Below are positions 60,361 through 64,000 of a DNA stretch of 64,000 bases, piece after piece (position 1 is the first letter of the stretch; each line of letters opens with the position of its first letter). The position numbers were made by a program, and so were the translations under genes. Location of the stretch: NCBI GenBank assembly GCA_964036045.1, contig OZ038378.1:159720576-159784575 (forward strand), in the 5' to 3' direction. Below the pieces are notes generated by a model. That model saw only the letters and a program-made list of their open reading frames with translations. It was not told the DNA's origin and did no database searches. Origin of the DNA: Eutreptiella sp. 'Long Island Sound 2002'. Its lineage: Eukaryota; Euglenozoa; Euglenophyceae; Eutreptiales; Eutreptiaceae.

Positions 60361-62280
60361 CACCTGTTTCCACTTGGTCCCACTTAGTCCCAATTTTTCC
60401 AAGTTTTCCCCACCCGTTTCCACTTGGTCCCACTTAGTCACAATTTTTCCCAGTTTCCCCCACCCGTTTCCACTTGGTCCAACTTAGTCCCAATTTTTCC
60501 CAGTTTTCCCCACCCGTTTCCACTTGGTCCCACTTAGTCCCAATTTTTCCAAGTTTTCCCCACCCGTTTCCACTTGGTCCCACTTAGTCCCAATTTTTCC
60601 CAGTTTTCCCCACCTGTTTCCACTTGGTCCCACTTAGTCCCAATTTTTCCCAGTTTTCCCCACCTGTTTCAACTTGGTCCCACTTAGTCCCAATTTTTCC
60701 CAGTTTTCCCCACCTGTTTCCACTTGGTCCCACTTAGTCCCAATTTTTCCCAGTTTTCCCCACCTGTTTCCACTTGCTCCCACTTAGTCCCAATTTTTCC
60801 CAGCTTTCCCCACCTGTTTCCACTTGGTCCCACTTAGTCCCAATTTCTCCCAATTTTCCCCACCCGTTTCCACTTGGTCCCACTTAGTCCCAATTTTTCC
60901 CAGTTTTCCCCACCTGTTTCCACTTGGTCCCACTTAGTCCCAATTTTTCCCAGCTTTCCCCACCTGTTTCAACTTGGTCCCACTTAGTCCCAATTTCTTC
61001 CAATTTTCCCCACCAGTTTCCACTTGGTCCCACTTAGTCCCAATTTTTCCCAGCTTTCCCCACCTGTTTCCACTTGGTCCCACTTAGTCCCAATTTTTAC
61101 CAGTTTTCCCCACCTGTTTCCACTTGGTCCCACTTAGTCCCAATTTTCCCCAGTTTTCCCCACCTGTTTCGACTTGGTCCCACTTGGTCCCAGTTTTTCC
61201 CAGTTTTCCCCACCAGTTTCCACTTGGTCCCACTTAGTCCCAATTTTTCCCAGCTTTCCCCACCTGTTTCCACTTGGTCCCACTTGGTCCCAATTTTCCC
61301 CAGCTTTCCCCACCTGTTTCCACTTGGTCCCACTTAGTCCCAATTTTTCCAAGTTTTCCCCACCCGTTTCCACTTGGTCCCACTTAGTCACAATTTTTCC
61401 CAGTTTCCCCCACCCGTTTCCACTTGGTCCAACTTAGTCCCAATTTTTCCCAGTTTTCCCCACCCGTTTCCACTTGGTCCCACTTAGTCCCAATTTTTCC
61501 AAGTTTTCCCCACCCGTTTCCACTTGGTCCCACTTAGTCCCAATTTTTCCCAGTTTTCCCCACCTGTTTCCACTTGGTCCCACTTAGTCCCAATTTTTCC
61601 CAGTTTTCCCCACCTGTTTCAACTTGGTCCCACTTAGTCCCAATTTTTCCCGGCTTGCCCCACCTGTTTCCACTTGGTCCCACTTAGTCCCAATTTTTCC
61701 CAGTTTTCCCCACCTGTTTCCACTTGCTCCCACTTAGTCCCAATTTTTCCCAGCTTTCCCCACCTGTTTCCACTTGGTCCCACTTAGTCCCAATTTCTCC
61801 CAATTTTCCCCACCCGTTTCCACTTGGTCCCACTTAGTCCCAATTTTTCCCAGTTTTCCCCACCTGTTTCCACTTGGTCCCACTTAGTCCCAATTTTTCC
61901 CAGCTTTCCCCACCTGTTTCAACTTGGTCCCACTTAGTCCCAATTTCTTCCAATTTTCCCCACCAGTTTCCACTTGGTCCCACTTAGTCCCAATTTTTCC
62001 GGGCTTTCCCCACCTGTTTCCACTTGGTCCCACTTAGTCCCAATTTTTACCAGTTTTCCCCACCTGTTTCCACTTGGTCCCACTTAGTCCCAATTTTCCC
62101 CAGTTTTCCCCACCTGTTTCGACTTGGTCCCACTTGGTCCCAGTTTTTCCCAGTTTTCCCCACCAGTTTCCACTTGGTCCCACTTAGTCCCAATTTTTCC
62201 CAGCTTTCCCCACCTGTTTCCACTTGGTCCCACTTGGTCCCAATTTTCCCCAGCTTTCCCCACCTGTTTCCACTTGGTCC
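60361..62280 (+). repeat. Tandem duplication, 950-bp HOR unit (19 monomers, two copies)
   Basis: Copy 1 is about 60361-61310 and copy 2 about 61311-62280. The ACTTAGTCACAA monomer at 60431 and 61381, and the CTTCCAATTTT monomer near 60998 and 61948, fix the 950-bp offset. I noticed only isolated changes between copies, for example the CAGTTTTCCC block at 60691 against CGGCTTGCCC at 61651. Confidence 0.87.
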
Positions 62281-62330
62281 CACTTAGTCCCAATTTTTCC
62301 CAGTTTTCCCCACCTGTTTCCACTTGGTCC

Positions 62331-63846
62331 CACTTAGTCCCAATTTTTCCCAGCTTTCCCCACCTGTTTCCACTTGGTCCCACTTAGTCCCAATTTCTCC
62401 CAATTCTCCCCACCCGTTTCCACTTGGTCCCACTTAGTCCCAATTTTTCCCAGTTTTCCCCACCTGTTTCCACTTGGTCCCACTTAGTCCCAATTTTTCC
62501 CAGCTTTCCCCACCTGTTTCAACTTGGTCCCACTTAGTCCCAATTTTTCCCAGTTTTCCCCACCTGTTTCCACTTGGTCCAACTTACTCCCAATTTTCCC
62601 CAGTTTTCCCCACCTTTTTCCAATTGGTCCCAATTTGTCCCAATTTTTCCTAGTTTGCCCCACCTGTTTCCACTTGGTCCCACATAGTCCCAATTTCCCT
62701 CAATTTTCCCCACCTGTTTCCACTTGGTCCAAGTTAGTCCCAATTTTTGCCAGTTTTGACCACCTGTTTCCACTTGGTCCCACTTGGTCCCAATTTTTCC
62801 CAGTTTTCCGCACCTGTTTCCACTTGGTGCCACTTAGTCCCAAATTTTCCCAGTTTTCCCCACCTGTTTCCACTTGGTCCCACTTAGTCCCCGTTTTTCC
62901 CAGTTTTCCCCACCTGTTTCCACTTGGTCCCACTTAGTCCCAATTTTCCCCAGTTTTCCCCACCCGTTTCCACTTGGTCCCAATTTGTCCCAATTTTTCC
63001 CAGTTTTCCCCACCTGTTTCCACTTGGTCCCACTTAGTCCCAATTTTTCACAGCTTTCCCCACCTGTTTCCACTTGGTCCCAATTTGTCCCAATTTTTCC
63101 CAGTTTTCCCCACATGTTTCCACTTGGTCCCACTTAGTCCCAATTTTTCCCAGGTTTCCCCACCTGATTCCACTTGGTCCCGCTTGGTCCCAATTTTTCC
63201 CAGTTTTCCCCACTTGTTTCCACTCGGTCCCACTTAGTCCCAATTTTTCCCAGTTTTCCCCACCTGTTTCCACTTGGTCCCACTTAGTCCTAATTTCCCC
63301 TAGTTTTCCCCACCTGTTTCCACTTGGTCCCACTTGGTCCCAATTTTTCCCACTTTTCCCCACCTGTTTCCACTTGGTCCCACTTAGTCCCAATGTCCCC
63401 CAGCTTTCCCCACCTGTTTCCACTTGGTCCCACTTGGTCCCAATTTTCCCCAGCTTTCCCCACCTGTTTCCACTTGGTCCAACTTAGTCCCAATTTTTCC
63501 CAGTTTTCCCCACCTGTTTCCACTTGGTCCAACTTAGTCCCAATTTTTCCCAGTTTTCCCCACCTGTTTCCACTTGGTCCCACTTGGTCCCAATTTTCCC
63601 CAGTTTTCCCCACCCGTTTCCACTTGGTCCCACTTAGTACCAATTTTCCACAGTTTTCCCCACCTGTTTTCCACTTGGTCCCACTTAGTCCCAATTTTTC
63701 CCAGCTTTCCCCACCTGTTTCCACTTGGTCCCACTTAGTCCCAATTTCTCCCAATTTTCCCCACCCGTTTCCCCTTGGTCCCACTTAGTCCCAATTTTCC
63801 CCAGTTTTCCCCACCTGTTTCCACTTGGTCCCACTTAGTCCCAATT
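62331..63846 (+). repeat. 1.5-kb block, copy 2
   Basis: Counterpart of 58830-60345 at +3501 bp. The match ends near 63846, after which monomers resemble the 56.8-kb region (CACTTCGTCCC, TGTCCCCCAGC). The array continues past the end of the window. Confidence 0.83.
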
Positions 63847-64000
63847 TCCCCCAGTTTTCCCCACCTGTTTCCACTTCGTCCCACTTGGTCCCAATTTTTC
63901 CCACTTTTCCCCACCTGTTTCCACTTGGTCCCACTTAGTCCCAATGTCCCCCAGCTTTCCCCACCTGTTTCCACTTGGTCCCACTTGGTCCCAATTTTCC

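Larger units (their letters stand above)
29777..64000 (+). repeat. Satellite array segment III, 50-bp monomers, original orientation
   Basis: Array of about 685 monomers in the same orientation as segment I, running off the end of the window. It holds the most ordered HORs (35.8-45.2 kb and 50-64 kb). It also has variant monomers not seen in segments I and II, notably a 58-bp monomer with an 8-bp internal duplication. No gene, transposon or unique sequence interrupts it. Confidence 0.98.

Noticed and set aside
1-64000. CRISPR array (regular short repeats)
   Set aside because: There are no unique spacers; the entire 50-bp period is repeated, with scattered point variation over all positions.
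1-64000. Plasmid or phage iteron origin
   Set aside because: The array is far too long, there is no replication gene nearby, and it has a kilobase-scale HOR typical of eukaryotic satellites.
1-64000. CENP-B box, which would mark a centromeric satellite
   Set aside because: No match to the TTCG-N4-A-NN-CGGG core pattern was seen. TTCGACTTGG variants share only the first four bases. Centromere identity stays open.
1-64000. Recombination hotspot motif CCNCCNTNNCCNC
   Set aside because: The consensus comes close at CCACCTGTTTCCAC but fails at the fixed T, and the motif is species-specific.
1-64000. Named avian satellites (41-bp galliform repeats, W-chromosome repeats)
   Set aside because: The 50-bp length and consensus do not match those I know. 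A bird origin is therefore kept only as a guess and no repeat name is given.

Overview
The whole 64 kb is one tandem satellite array with a 50-bp monomer, about 1,280 monomers. It runs off both ends of the window. I see no protein gene, RNA gene, transposon, CRISPR array or unique sequence. The many long open frames on both strands are translations of the satellite. They start at TTG or GTG, the monomer length is not a multiple of three, and the same repetitive protein text appears in several frames. A megasatellite of this kind with no genes points to a eukaryotic chromosome (heterochromatin, pericentromere or subtelomere). A bird microchromosome or another vertebrate minisatellite-rich chromosome is my best guess, but nothing in the sequence proves the taxon.

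Monomer: five 10-bp sub-repeats of the form YYCCANNTNN. On the + strand of the main array it is pyrimidine-rich (consensus 19 T, 19 C, 7 A, 5 G; 48% GC; no CpG). The purine strand of the consensus fits the G3+N1-7 quadruplex pattern once per monomer, with loops of 6, 7 and 7. Two or three CANNTG (E-box type) hexamers sit exactly 10 bp apart in each monomer.

Layout: segment I (1-24051) has the C/T-rich strand on +. Segment II (24052-29776) is in the opposite orientation, bounded by two breakpoints inside monomers that share only 2-3 bp. Segment III (29777-64000) returns to the first orientation. Sequence on both sides of segment II is repeated inside it in reverse complement, so this is an inverted duplication rather than a plain flip. 

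On top of the 50-bp period lies a patchwork of higher-order repeats (HORs) and segmental copies, traced through shared variant monomers: 2.4 and 3.7 kb spacings at 1-4.5 kb; 1.63 kb at 10.6-13.9; 0.95 kb at 13.5-15.3; about 12 kb and 16 kb distant copies of the 3.3-7.7 kb region at 15.2-18.3 and 20.4-23.7; 1.25-1.45 kb at 17-21.5; 2.3 kb inside the inverted segment; 0.55 kb at 30.4-31.5; 0.85 and 0.65 kb at 33.4-35.7; a lattice of 1648, 1648, 2316 and 2108 bp at 35.8-45.2; 1.06-2.2 kb at 50-56.6; and 0.95, 1.05 and 3.5 kb at 57.9-64. The pattern is what unequal exchange plus local rearrangement in a satellite would produce. Coordinates of HOR edges are approximate because every block is built from similar monomers; anchor positions quoted are exact readings.
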